DNA of 64,000 nt from UPXZ01 sp964498765 (GCA_964498765.1 CAZCIU010000005.1:1-64000); one strand, 5' to 3'; counted from the first letter of the stretch, positions 1 to 8,136 are shown. The notes: generated from the sequence alone by a model not told the origin. A program made the numbers and translations.

Positions 1-305
1 GCTCCCGAGCACATTTTCTCATTTTCTGCATGATGTAGAAAGTAGCTCCCGAGCACATTTTCTCATTTTCTGCATGATGTAGAAAGTAGCTCCCGAGCAA
101 TTTTTGTACTTTCTGCATGATGCAGAAGGTATGTTCGTCGGACATTTTGTCATTTCTGCATGATGCGGAAAGTAGGTCCGTCGGTCTTTTTGTCATTTCT
201 GCATAATGCGGAAGGTATGTCCCGAGCTCATTTTGTGCTTTCTGCATGATGCAGAAGGTATGTCCCGAGCTCATTTTGTACATTCCGCACGATGCGGAAG
301 GTAGT
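1..305. repeat. 43/44-bp tandem array of palindromic units (7 copies seen)
   Basis: Seven hairpin-forming cores start at 24, 68, 111, 154, 197, 240 and 283, so the period is 44, then 43 five times. Each core is a 7-bp stem around a 3-base loop, for example TTCTGCA-TGA-TGCAGAA at 111-127. The 26-27 bases between cores are also conserved (roughly RGTAKGTCCCGAGC then CATTTTGT), so this is a true tandem repeat and not repeats with unique spacers. Core changes keep pairing: wobble pairs in copies 1, 2, 4 and 5 and a fully compensated TTCCGCA/TGCGGAA in copy 7. The period is not a multiple of three and no ORF covers it. The array runs off the left edge. Function unknown. Confidence 0.9.
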
Positions 306-364
306 ACTTTTCTTGTTTTTTAGGATTAAATAAGGTGTAATCTCTTACTTTTTAGTGATAGATA

Positions 365-395
365 AGTAGCTGCTACCTCGGAGGTAGCGGCTACT
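365..395. terminator. strong hairpin downstream of the T9SS gene
   Basis: Arms 365-379 (AGTAGCTGCTACCTC) and 381-395 pair over 15 positions with one T-G wobble and almost no loop. It lies about 50 bases beyond the stop of the minus-strand gene at 444, so it may end that transcript. There is no clean T-run on the minus side, so the terminator role is inferred from position and stem strength. Confidence 0.5.
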
Positions 396-409
396 TTTGT
401 TAGTTTTAG

Positions 410-429
410 CAAGGGGACATGTCCCCTTG
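410..429. repeat. 20-bp perfect palindrome, left copy
   Basis: CAAGGGGACATGTCCCCTTG is its own reverse complement. A second copy with one changed base lies at 4822-4841, so the two copies bracket the gene at 444-4601. Role unknown. Confidence 0.85.
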
Positions 430-443
430 TCAAGTGAATTAAA

Positions 444-3400
444 CTATTTAACTACTAATCTACGAGTCACTTTACCGGCTTTAATTAAGTAAACACCTTT
501 GGCGTATTTACTTACATCCAGTATCATCGTATTGTCATTGATCGGTTCTATCTGCATCGTTCTTCCGGAAATGTCGGTGATAGTAAGTACTTCAGCTTTC
601 ATCAGTTCATCTGATATTTTCACTGTAATACGTTCACGGGCCGGATTTGGATAGAAGCTGAGCATACGTGCTGCTTCTACTTCCGACAAGCCTGTAGTAT
701 TCAGGAACTCAACTTTTATCTCAGTATTTCTGACAACACTAAAGGATTTTGCACCCATAATATCAACTCCATTGGCGGTAAGTGATTTCAGACGATAATT
801 TTCATCCTCTATTACATCCACTACCAGGTTGGTTCCATGTGGGATGGCCAGCAATTCATCTGCTGTTTTTCCCTTAATGCTGATGGTTCCTCCTTCGGCT
901 TGAAGTAGCGTAACTTCATACGTGTCAATGGCAAATGTAGCTGCTACAGTAGTATTGCCGGTCACAACAAAGCGTTTGGTATCTAATATATCTTTGCCAT
1001 TAGCTGTGAGTGTGGTTATACTGTAATTCATATCCGGTAGTATGTTTACTGCCAATTCAGTACCTGAAGCTACTGCTTTCAACTGCTCTGCAGTGTATCC
1101 AGCTATACTAATTGTACCGCCGTTGCCTTGCTGAAGTGTTACCGCGAAGGTTTCTTTGGTAAATACAGCCGTAACAGTTGCCGGACCTGTAACAGTAAAG
1201 CTCTTACTACTTGTAATATCCGCACCATTCACAGTAAGCGATTTCAGTCCATAAGTAGCAGCAGGTGTTACTTTTACAGTTAGTGTCGTACCAGCCGGAA
1301 CTGCTTTCAATTGCTCTGTGGTATATCCATCAATGGTTATAGTTCCTCCGGTGCTTTGAACCAATGTAATAGCAAAAGTCTCTTTGGTAAAGGTGGCTGC
1401 TACAGTAGTAGCTGCAGAAACTGTGAAGCTTTTTTCCTGCATGATATCCACTCCGTTTGCTGTAAGAGTTTTCAGTCCGTAATTTGTAGCAGGAACTACT
1501 TTCACGGTCAACTTAGTGCCATAAGGAACAGCCTTCAGTTGCTCTGCTGTGTATCCTTCTATGCTGATAGTACCACCGGTACCTTGCTGAAGTGTCACCG
1601 CAAATGTTTGTTTTGCGAAGCTTGCTGCCAGTGCAGTTGCTGCTTTTACCGCAAATTTTTTCGTAGTCATTATATCTACTCCTCCTGCAGTCAAGGTATT
1701 TAATTGATATCCGGTATTTGGCGTAGCTTCAACAGAAAGTTCGGTATCGTAATCCACCAAAGTTCCAGACGAAATAGCAGTAGTACCTCTCATTACTTTC
1801 AGAGTACCATTAGCCGGTTGAGTGAATGTAACAGCATATTGCTGTTTGGTAAAGCTGGCTACAACAGCGGTATTTCCTTGTACAACAAATTTCTTAATTG
1901 GCATTATGTTCTTACCATCTGCAGTAAGCGTAGCAAGTTTGTAGCCTTCATTCGGAGTAGCTGTTATACTTATTATTGTATTAACAACAACTAAATCTCC
2001 AGATTCAACATTTACAACTATTGGTCTCTGCCCAACCCGCTCTATTTCATAAGAAAGTTTGATACTTCCATTAGCTGGTTGAGTAAATGTAACGGCGTAT
2101 TTTTCTAATGCAAAATTGGCCGCTACGGTAGTATTTGCTTGTACGGTAAATTTCTTGCTTGGCATTATGTTCTTACCATCTGCAGTAAGCGTAGCAAGTT
2201 TGTAGCCTTCATTCGGAGTAGCTGTTATACTTATTATTGTATTAACAACAACTAAATCTCCAGATTCAACATTTACAACTATTGGTCTCTGCCCAACCCG
2301 CTCTATTTCATAAGAAAGTTTGATACTTCCATTAGCTGGTTGAGTAAATGTAACGGCGTATTTTTCTAATGCAAAATTGGCCGCTACGGTAGTATTTGCT
2401 TGTACGGTAAATTTCTTGCTTGTCATTATGTCCGCACCATTTGCAGTAAGCGTGCTTAGTTTATAGCCTGTATTTGGAGTGGTAGTTACGGTAAGTACAG
2501 TACCTTGAGGCACAGAAGCGCCGCTATTTACCAATGTAGTTCCATTAAATACTTTTACAGTACCTCCGGTAGGATTGGCATTGTACGTGACGGTGTAATT
2601 TGTCACACAACCTGTGCCATCACCGGCTAATTCGGTACTGCCATCTAGTGTTTTCCAGCCTTTCCCCTTGGCGATGGAAGATGTACTGGTAAGGAATCCG
2701 GGGGTAATTACACTTCCAGCTCTTACATATATACTTGCAGTAGTAGTACGACTAGGAAGTGAATTATAGAGTGCGTCCATTGCGCAAGCATCCAAACCTG
2801 TTCCGTATGTATAAATGGAGTTTATTGTCGGATGGTTTGCAGAAACTGTCATTTCAGATATGCCGGAATTATCGCTTATGTCAAACGAGCGTACCCTTCC
2901 GTGAATTTTTATCGTGGAATTATTTACAGGAACATTAATGTAACCAGTCCAATTATCTTTCGTTATCAATTTCTTTATAAACTGCCCTGTATTATTTTCA
3001 ATCCATACAGGAGTTACCTCATCGTCAGCATTAATAACTTCTCCACGCAAATCTATTCTAATACTGGCTCCGCTTGCTTTCAGAGTAATAACCGGGGAGC
3101 CGGCTATTGGTGTATCATATCCACAGCCGTAGCCGTTGCCTTTGAGTTCTGTAACACCATCCATGACTTTCCATGACTTATCTGTTGCAATGGTTTTATT
3201 ACTCCCAGCAAAGTCATTTTTTGTGGCAATATTATCTCCACCACCTACACCAATTAAGGCTCCTGAAGGATGCGTAGCAGGTAAATTTTTGTAAAGCTGA
3301 TCTAACATACAAGCGTCCCATCCCATATTATAAACGTAAACTTTTGTAAGTTTTGTTTTATCTGTTAAACTGCTTATATTATTATATTTCAGAGATGTAC

Positions 3401-4601
3401 ATCCAGCCATTGCTAAAGTTTCCAACTTTATGCTATTATTAAATACTAAAGAATTTAATTTATGATTTTCATTTACGTTAAGAAGTAATAAGTCAGGACT
3501 ATTAATGGAAATACCCGCAAGTGACTGATTTCTATTCATACTAACAAACACCAATTTATTGTTTTTAGACAAATCCATTCTGGTGAAAGTGGCAGTACCG
3601 CCACTCGAAGAGAAATAACGTAAATTTGTTGCATTCGTAACGTCATTAAAAACACTCTCTAGATTATCAATCATCAAATGAGAGAGGGCTGCACCGTATA
3701 TATATGCTGTGTATTCAACAGGGAGTCCGGAAATTGTATGTGTTGGTGGAGAAGTATAATTATTATTTTGTGACACGGTAGTAGTTTCAAATACACTTCC
3801 CCAGCATGTTATAGGTAAAGCACCATAGGCACCTAACACACTAGTATAGCTAATGCCTACTTTTAAGCTAAAAGTAGAGCCTGTACCGCCATTATTTAGT
3901 TTGGCTACAGGTATTAAATTAGATTTACACCAATTAAAGTCATACTTTTTTGCATAATTTGTCATTTCATATGGCTCCCAATTCATATCTAAAACCGGAA
4001 ATAAATTGGAGTGTACCAGTTCCGGATTATAATAAGTAGTACCACTTATAGCACTTCCTACAGTAATTTCTCCTTTAACCTTCCCCGTTCTGTTTGGCAG
4101 TGATCGATATAAGTGTTCTAAATCAGTCCGAGTACCTTTAAAAAGTGGAAGTTCTACTCTAGCAATATTAGCTCCATTAGCATCTATTTCTGCAGCTTTT
4201 ACTGGAGAACGACTTTCTATCCCAGTGATTTCTGAATTATATATTCTAACTGTAACTCCAGCGCTTACAAGTTTTGATATAGTAAAATAAGAAGCACTAA
4301 CATTTAACGTATAATATTGTTTCCCATTACCATCACCCCAGTCTATATAGAGAGGTTTAGGAGTCGATGGAGACGCTCCTGGTATAAAAANNNNNNNNNN
4401 NNNNNNNNNNNNNNNNNNNNNNNNNNNNNNNNNNNNNNNNNNNNNNNNNNNNNNNNNNNNNNNNNNNNNNNNNNNNNNNNNNNNNNNNNNAAAACTACCT
4501 GCTTTATCAGGCACAAGTTTAGCTACTTGAGTGTTAACGTCTGCCCACACAGCTGCCATACTAAGCAGCATTGCATTTAAAAAAATGAATAGCTTTTTCA
4601 T
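444..4601 (-). CDS. T9SS-secreted surface protein: LRR-like front and eight InlB-type repeats
   Basis: About 1385 aa, with a signal peptide at residues 1-20 (MKKLFIFLNAMLLSMAAVWA). The first half looks leucine-rich-repeat-like and contains three related segments of the form D-x-L-Y-x-x-L-P (e.g. LDQLYKNLP, MDALYNSLP), as in Bacteroidetes surface proteins. The second half holds eight repeats of 75-87 aa resembling divergent InlB B-repeats (hallmark TPNTGYKLSTLTANG). The last ~75 aa, starting FYPNPARE and ending RRLVVK, match a T9SS type A sorting domain, so the protein is probably exported and anchored on the outer surface. A 100-N gap interrupts codons just after the signal peptide, so true length and frame there are uncertain. 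Repeats 2 and 3 are identical at DNA level. Likely adhesin or binding protein; ligand unknown. Confidence 0.85.
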   Translation of the reverse strand: MKKLFIFLNAMLLSMAAVWADVNTQVAKLVPDKAGSFXXXXXXXXXXXXXXXXXXXXXXXXXXXXXXXXXXFIPGASPSTPKPLYIDWGDGNGKQYYTLNVSASYFTISKLVSAGVTVRIYNSEITGIESRSPVKAAEIDANGANIARVELPLFKGTRTDLEHLYRSLPNRTGKVKGEITVGSAISGTTYYNPELVHSNLFPVLDMNWEPYEMTNYAKKYDFNWCKSNLIPVAKLNNGGTGSTFSLKVGISYTSVLGAYGALPITCWGSVFETTTVSQNNNYTSPPTHTISGLPVEYTAYIYGAALSHLMIDNLESVFNDVTNATNLRYFSSSGGTATFTRMDLSKNNKLVFVSMNRNQSLAGISINSPDLLLLNVNENHKLNSLVFNNSIKLETLAMAGCTSLKYNNISSLTDKTKLTKVYVYNMGWDACMLDQLYKNLPATHPSGALIGVGGGDNIATKNDFAGSNKTIATDKSWKVMDGVTELKGNGYGCGYDTPIAGSPVITLKASGASIRIDLRGEVINADDEVTPVWIENNTGQFIKKLITKDNWTGYINVPVNNSTIKIHGRVRSFDISDNSGISEMTVSANHPTINSIYTYGTGLDACAMDALYNSLPSRTTTASIYVRAGSVITPGFLTSTSSIAKGKGWKTLDGSTELAGDGTGCVTNYTVTYNANPTGGTVKVFNGTTLVNSGASVPQGTVLTVTTTPNTGYKLSTLTANGADIMTSKKFTVQANTTVAANFALEKYAVTFTQPANGSIKLSYEIERVGQRPIVVNVESGDLVVVNTIISITATPNEGYKLATLTADGKNIMPSKKFTVQANTTVAANFALEKYAVTFTQPANGSIKLSYEIERVGQRPIVVNVESGDLVVVNTIISITATPNEGYKLATLTADGKNIMPIKKFVVQGNTAVVASFTKQQYAVTFTQPANGTLKVMRGTTAISSGTLVDYDTELSVEATPNTGYQLNTLTAGGVDIMTTKKFAVKAATALAASFAKQTFAVTLQQGTGGTISIEGYTAEQLKAVPYGTKLTVKVVPATNYGLKTLTANGVDIMQEKSFTVSAATTVAATFTKETFAITLVQSTGGTITIDGYTTEQLKAVPAGTTLTVKVTPAATYGLKSLTVNGADITSSKSFTVTGPATVTAVFTKETFAVTLQQGNGGTISIAGYTAEQLKAVASGTELAVNILPDMNYSITTLTANGKDILDTKRFVVTGNTTVAATFAIDTYEVTLLQAEGGTISIKGKTADELLAIPHGTNLVVDVIEDENYRLKSLTANGVDIMGAKSFSVVRNTEIKVEFLNTTGLSEVEAARMLSFYPNPARERITVKISDELMKAEVLTITDISGRTMQIEPINDNTMILDVSKYAKGVYLIKAGKVTRRLVVK
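1900..2421 (-). repeat. exact 261-bp tandem duplication inside the T9SS gene
   Basis: Positions 1900-2160 and 2161-2421 are identical base for base, 87 codons each, and encode InlB-type repeats 2 and 3. The other repeats in the array have diverged in sequence, so this duplication is recent or an assembly artefact. It keeps frame. Confidence 0.95.
4391..4490. other. scaffold gap (100 N)
   Basis: Exactly 100 N, the usual placeholder for unknown gap size. Flanks share only a short A-run, so unlike the gap at 11909 no overlap can be shown. It falls within codons near the N-terminus of the T9SS protein. Confidence 0.95.
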
Positions 4602-4701
4602 AATTTTTTTGTTTTGTGCCGATTATTCTTTGGTTGTTTGTTTTTTTAGAAAGAATAGATCGGCGGATTAATAATTTGTTGATTTGTTGATAATATTTTC
4701 A

Positions 4702-4810
4702 CTTCGACAAGCTCAGTGACCGAACTTCTTTTTGTGTCACTTCGACACTTCGACAAGCTCAGTCACCGAAGAAACAAGCTCAGTGTCCGAAGAGACAGGC
4801 TCAGTGACCT
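4702..4810. repeat. four degenerate copies of a CGACAAGCTCAGTGACCGAA element
   Basis: Copies lie at 4702-4724, 4748-4770, 4773-4791 and 4794-4810 and decay from left to right. They sit upstream of the T9SS gene start. The word resembles a dispersed repeat common in environmental bacterial genomes (general knowledge, not searched). Confidence 0.8.
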
Positions 4811-4821
4811 GTGCGTTTTGA

Positions 4822-4841
4822 CAAGAGGACATGTCCCCTTG
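4822..4841. repeat. 20-bp palindrome, right copy
   Basis: CAAGAGGACATGTCCCCTTG differs by one base from the perfect palindrome at 410-429. It lies 220 bp upstream of the T9SS gene start. Confidence 0.8.
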
Positions 4842-4955
4842 TTATTGTCTTTGCCAAAGCTGAGTATTAATCGTCGGCTACCTGTCCATGGCAGGTACTG
4901 AAACCATGTCACCTAAGGCTATTATGTTATTTTGAGTTTGAAAGCACCGCTGTGC

Positions 4956-5276
4956 TTATTTCACTTTTCGCAACTCGTAATTGTTTTCCCTCTTCCCTAT
5001 CGCCGCCGGCGTTGGTTTGATTGAGTTATTTATTCCCATTTTCTGTTTGCAATATTGATTATAAGTCTCTGAAAAAGTAGTCATTAAGCCTTCAGCAATC
5101 AGCTCATCGATATATTCTTGAAAAAAATGATGCGTTTCAGCGAGTTCCTCCATTCTTTTCAGAAGTTTGGACATCCTACCAAACTCGCAGCAGTCCAATT
5201 TTGCTTCTTTACATTCATTGAGTTTATCTCTGTATTCATCCAGTATGGAGTTTATTAAAATTGGATCTATGGGCAT
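4956..5276 (-). CDS. small hypothetical protein
   Basis: 106 aa, family not recognised. It is mostly charged and helical-looking (LKRMEELAETHHFFQEYIDELI) with no signal peptide or membrane segment, and two adjacent cysteines near residue 28. The tail after about residue 85 is basic and looks disordered. It stands alone between the repeat-rich region upstream of the T9SS gene and a small membrane protein gene in the same direction. The amino acid mix looks like a real cytoplasmic protein, but no motif supports a function. Confidence 0.55.
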   Translation of the reverse strand: MPIDPILINSILDEYRDKLNECKEAKLDCCEFGRMSKLLKRMEELAETHHFFQEYIDELIAEGLMTTFSETYNQYCKQKMGINNSIKPTPAAIGKRENNYELRKVK

Positions 5277-5338
5277 TATAATTTGTTTTTACTATTTTTA
5301 TCTTACTTATATATTATTATATCAGGTTGTCTGTATCA

Positions 5339-5379
5339 GGTGAGGATGCTCGTTAAAAAAATAACATCACATCCTCACC
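5339..5379. other. hairpin between two small minus-strand genes
   Basis: GGTGAGGATG at 5339-5348 pairs perfectly with CATCCTCACC at 5370-5379, with a further GTTA/TAAC pairing inside the loop. It lies just after the stop of the gene at 5426 and before the gene ending at 4956, so it could end or process that transcript. No T-run follows on the minus strand. Confidence 0.5.
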
Positions 5380-5425
5380 GTCAACAAACCACACAAACCA
5401 CAAACCACGAAAACCACAATTCGTG

Positions 5426-5614
5426 TTAATCGTCTTCTGTTAAGGCCGCACTGAATTGTTTGTTCAATTGCGTAACATCTACTTGAGAAGTTTTAGAATC
5501 CAGGGAGGAGATGGGCTCTTTGTGTAAGCCCCAGTAAATACAAAAACTGACAAGAAATACTAAGAATAAATAGTACAGCAGTTTTGTTATTCGGAATATC
5601 AGTGCTGTTTTCAT
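5426..5614 (-). CDS. small single-pass membrane protein, unknown
   Basis: 62 aa counted from the internal Met at 5614. A longer reading from 5749 adds 45 unlikely residues, so it is not used. Residues about 8-28 (ITKLLYYLFLVFLVSFCIYW) form one transmembrane segment, followed by a short polar tail ending in acidic residues. Family not recognised. It lies behind a 380-base non-coding stretch and is followed by a strong hairpin. Codon evidence is thin because of its size. Confidence 0.45.
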   Translation of the reverse strand: MKTALIFRITKLLYYLFLVFLVSFCIYWGLHKEPISSLDSKTSQVDVTQLNKQFSAALTEDD

Positions 5615-5782
5615 CCTGTAAAAAATATGTGGTTTGTTTGTGTTTCGCTTCGCAAAGACAAAAAACCTGAATTGCTGCGATTCTTGGTTTTTGTCATGCT
5701 CGAAGTTAGATAAGATAAAACCAAAAAAAGAGGCTAAATGACAAAACATTTGTACGCTATGACCACAAAAAGGACTTTGTTG

Positions 5783-5999
5783 TTTGAATTGTTCAATTTA
5801 AAGATTGGCCGCAAAAATAAACCTAGATATGAACAGAAATTTTGGCACGCACTTTTTGGTAAATTTATACAATCACTTAACAAGCTAACAATCTGCAACT
5901 TATAAATCAAATTTAACATTAACAACACTTTTATACAGTTTTTTAATTTTCTTTTCCATAAAAGAATTAAAAAACTTTCTTTAAATTGAACAATTCAAA
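5783..5999. repeat. 22-bp perfect inverted repeat in a non-coding stretch
   Basis: The arms are 5783-5804 (core TTTGAATTGTTCAATTTAAA) and 5978-5999, exact reverse complements 173 bases apart. Each arm contains a smaller near-palindrome around TTGTTCAA. The pair fills much of the 380-base gap before the ABC transporter operon. Apart from this and the -7 motif at 6099 I see nothing else in the gap. It could be paired operator sites, a hairpin, or element ends. Confidence 0.8.
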
Positions 6000-6098
6000 G
6001 AACTTTATCATTGTTTTAGGACGTGAAAATCAGAGTAAATACTCAAACTTGATTTTATCAATTTTTAAGCATTCTATCTTATATTCATCAAAAATTTG

Positions 6099-6106
6099 TA
6101 CTTTTG
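6099..6106 (+). promoter_or_regulatory. Bacteroidetes -7 box for the ABC operon
   Basis: TACTTTTG fits TAnnTTTG, 25 bases before the start codon at 6132. No good -33 TTTG is present at 19-21 bases. Confidence 0.5.
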
Positions 6107-6131
6107 AAAAAATTAATAAAAACACACTAAA

Positions 6132-7064
6132 ATGAAACTAAAAAATATCTTTTTACTGCTGATCATAGTAGTATTTGCTGCATGCTCCGGAAACAAAAAA
6201 GACGGAAAAGAACTGACTTTGAATGTAGGTGTAATGGCGTCCATGGATTATCTGCCAATTGCCGTGGCGGATGCGAAAGGCTATTTCGCTGAAGAAGGAA
6301 TTACAGTCAATATCCAGAAATTCTTCTCTGCCAATGACCGCGATGCTGCTATTCAAAGCGGAAACCTGGATGCCAGCATCCTGGATTACACAGGCGGAGC
6401 CATCCAAAAAGCAGGAGGCGTAGAACTCTTTTTCACATCGCAGTGCGATGCTACATTTGAATTAGTAGCCGGAAAAAACGTAAAAATTCAATCAAACGAA
6501 GATTTGAAAGGGAAAAACTTTGCAGTTGCCAGAAATACTGTGGTGGATTTCTGTACTGATATGGTGCTGCAGAATGCCGAAATAGAACATAACGAAGTGG
6601 TAAAGTCTGAAATCAATAAAATCCCCTTGCGTCTGGAAATGCTTCGGAATGAGAAAATTGACCTGACCGTACTTCCTGATCCATTCGCCACAATTGCCAA
6701 AGCAGACGGAAATCCGCTCGTAACCACTATCAAAGATTTAGGTTACCAGGTTACCGGCATTGTTTTTACCAAACAAGCCATCGACGAAAAGAAAAAAACC
6801 ATCAAAGCATTCTACACGGCTTACAACAAAGCCATCGTGGATATTCAAGAAAGCCCGCTATCAGATTTTCAGGAAATTCTGGTTAATGAAATCGGGTTTC
6901 CGCAACCATTGGTTGGCAGCATCAAATTACCGGACTATAAAGCAGCTTCTCTTCCACAAGCCAAAGACTTGGAAGCAGTTGGCAACTGGCTGAAAGAAAG
7001 AGAATTAATTCCGACAGATTTTGATATTAATTCGATTGTAAATACAGACTTTATTGTAAAATAA
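6132..7064 (+). CDS. ABC transporter substrate-binding lipoprotein (NMT1/SsuA/TauA type)
   Basis: 310 aa. The N-terminus (LLLIIVVFAACSG) is a lipoprotein signal with Cys at about residue 19. The mature part has the fold hallmarks of NMT1/THI5-like and SsuA/TauA periplasmic binding proteins: VMASMDYLPIAVADAKGYF near the start, then FFSANDRDAAIQSGNLDASILD. These families bind small organics such as taurine, alkanesulfonates, nitrate or thiamine precursors, and the sequence does not show which. First gene of a three-gene importer with the ATPase at 7258 and permease at 8137. Because it is lipid-anchored, it should capture ligand in the periplasm at the inner membrane. Confidence 0.85.
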   Translation: MKLKNIFLLLIIVVFAACSGNKKDGKELTLNVGVMASMDYLPIAVADAKGYFAEEGITVNIQKFFSANDRDAAIQSGNLDASILDYTGGAIQKAGGVELFFTSQCDATFELVAGKNVKIQSNEDLKGKNFAVARNTVVDFCTDMVLQNAEIEHNEVVKSEINKIPLRLEMLRNEKIDLTVLPDPFATIAKADGNPLVTTIKDLGYQVTGIVFTKQAIDEKKKTIKAFYTAYNKAIVDIQESPLSDFQEILVNEIGFPQPLVGSIKLPDYKAASLPQAKDLEAVGNWLKERELIPTDFDINSIVNTDFIVK

Positions 7065-7067
7065 GGG

Positions 7068-7170
7068 TGTTGGATGTGTGTTGCTGGATGAAGGATGTAG
7101 GATGCTGGGAGTGTGATGTATGATGCTGGATGTAGGATGCTGGATGTAGGATGTAGGATGTGGGATGTGG
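7068..7170. repeat. degenerate heptamer repeats (GGATGTA/GGATGCT)
   Basis: About 100 bp made of imperfect 7-bp units such as GGATGTA and GGATGCT between the binding-protein and ATPase genes. It looks like slippage-prone low-complexity DNA. ORFs on either strand here are artefacts of the repeat. Confidence 0.8.
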
Positions 7171-7257
7171 GAATATATAACTCTTCTTAAAGTAGAAAAC
7201 ACCAAATGACTAATTAACACAATCAACAAATTCACTAATTAACAACAATACAAAAAA

Positions 7258-8007
7258 ATGCCCAATCTTCTCTCCATAAAGAATTTGACTGTTTACCTGG
7301 ACAAAAATCTTGTTCTGGAAGACATTTCATTTGACCTGCAGGAAGGTGAAATTCTTACTGTTGTAGGTCCGTCGGGGAGTGGAAAATCGACTTTACTTAA
7401 TATTATAGGTGGCATTATAAAAAATTACGAAGGCTCCGTGCTTTTCAGAAATCAGCCGATTAAGCAGTTGGTTAAAGGCTATATTCCTCAGAATTTGGGT
7501 TTGTTGCCCTGGAAAAAAGTGGAGGAAAACATCTTTTTAGCCAATAAAATCAACAAGCATTTGGAAATTTCTCAGGAAGAAGCTTTTGAAATAATCAACG
7601 AATTGGGTATTCTTGATTTTTTGGAGCGCTACCCTTCCGAACTTAGCGGCGGACAAAAACAACGCGTTGCTTTGGCTCGTTTGTTTGTTTCACGTCCGGA
7701 TATTCTGCTGATGGACGAGCCGTTTTCTGCTTTGGATACCTTCACAGCTGAAACTTCGAGAACCTTATTTCTGGAACTCTGGAAAAAACGAAAGATTACA
7801 ACAATTTTCACTACTCACAACCTACTGGAAGCCGTAAAGCTGGGAAAACACATTCTTATCATGAGCAAACTTCCGGGTAAAGTCTTGAAAATAATAGAAA
7901 ATCCTTTGTTTGAAAAAGGAGCCGACAGAAGCGATGAAAGCTACTTTAAAATGGCGCAACACCTGCAGGATCTGATGGAAATAGAACGAAAACAAGGGAA
8001 TATTTGA
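7258..8007 (+). CDS. ABC transporter ATP-binding protein (SsuB/TauB type)
   Basis: 249 aa, normal length for a single nucleotide-binding domain. Walker A is GPSGSGKST (about residue 38), the Q-loop is IPQNLGLLPW, the ABC signature is LSGGQKQRVALARL, Walker B is LLMDEPFSALD, and the switch His is in TTHNLLEA. This arrangement and the sequence style match ATPases of the nitrate/sulfonate/taurine importer family. It powers uptake with the permease encoded next. The gene follows a 193-base spacer filled by the heptamer repeat, which is unusually long for an operon of this type. Confidence 0.9.
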   Translation: MPNLLSIKNLTVYLDKNLVLEDISFDLQEGEILTVVGPSGSGKSTLLNIIGGIIKNYEGSVLFRNQPIKQLVKGYIPQNLGLLPWKKVEENIFLANKINKHLEISQEEAFEIINELGILDFLERYPSELSGGQKQRVALARLFVSRPDILLMDEPFSALDTFTAETSRTLFLELWKKRKITTIFTTHNLLEAVKLGKHILIMSKLPGKVLKIIENPLFEKGADRSDESYFKMAQHLQDLMEIERKQGNI

Positions 8008-8078
8008 TGGATGTTCGGATATTTGGAAATTCCCTTACTTAACAAAAACGACAGAAGACAAATAACAGCGAAACTATA

Positions 8079-8131
8079 ATAACGCTAAGCAAATAACAAT
8101 TAATAACGCGTAGCAAATATAAGCGAAGCAA
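8079..8131 (+). repeat. ATAACGCGTAGCAAA-type dispersed repeat, copy A
   Basis: A stretch of about 53 bp built from words such as ATAACGCTAAGC and ATAACGCGTAGC. It aligns over its whole length, about 80% identical by eye, with 55547-55600 on the minus strand. It ends 5 bases before the GTG start of the permease. Confidence 0.6.
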
Positions 8132-8136
8132 AAAAA

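Noticed and set aside
1..305. CRISPR-like array
   Set aside because: The stretches between hairpins are themselves conserved from unit to unit, so there are no unique spacers, and no cas gene is present.
4716..4901. 61-aa plus-strand ORF
   Set aside because: It is a translation of the CGACAAGCTCAGTGACCGAA repeats and the palindrome, with no protein-like composition.
5734..5928. 64-aa minus-strand ORF
   Set aside because: It overlaps one arm of the inverted repeat, is AT-driven, and has no start context or family features.
7005..7235. 76-aa minus-strand ORF rich in His, Pro and Ser
   Set aside because: Produced by the heptamer repeat read in reverse.
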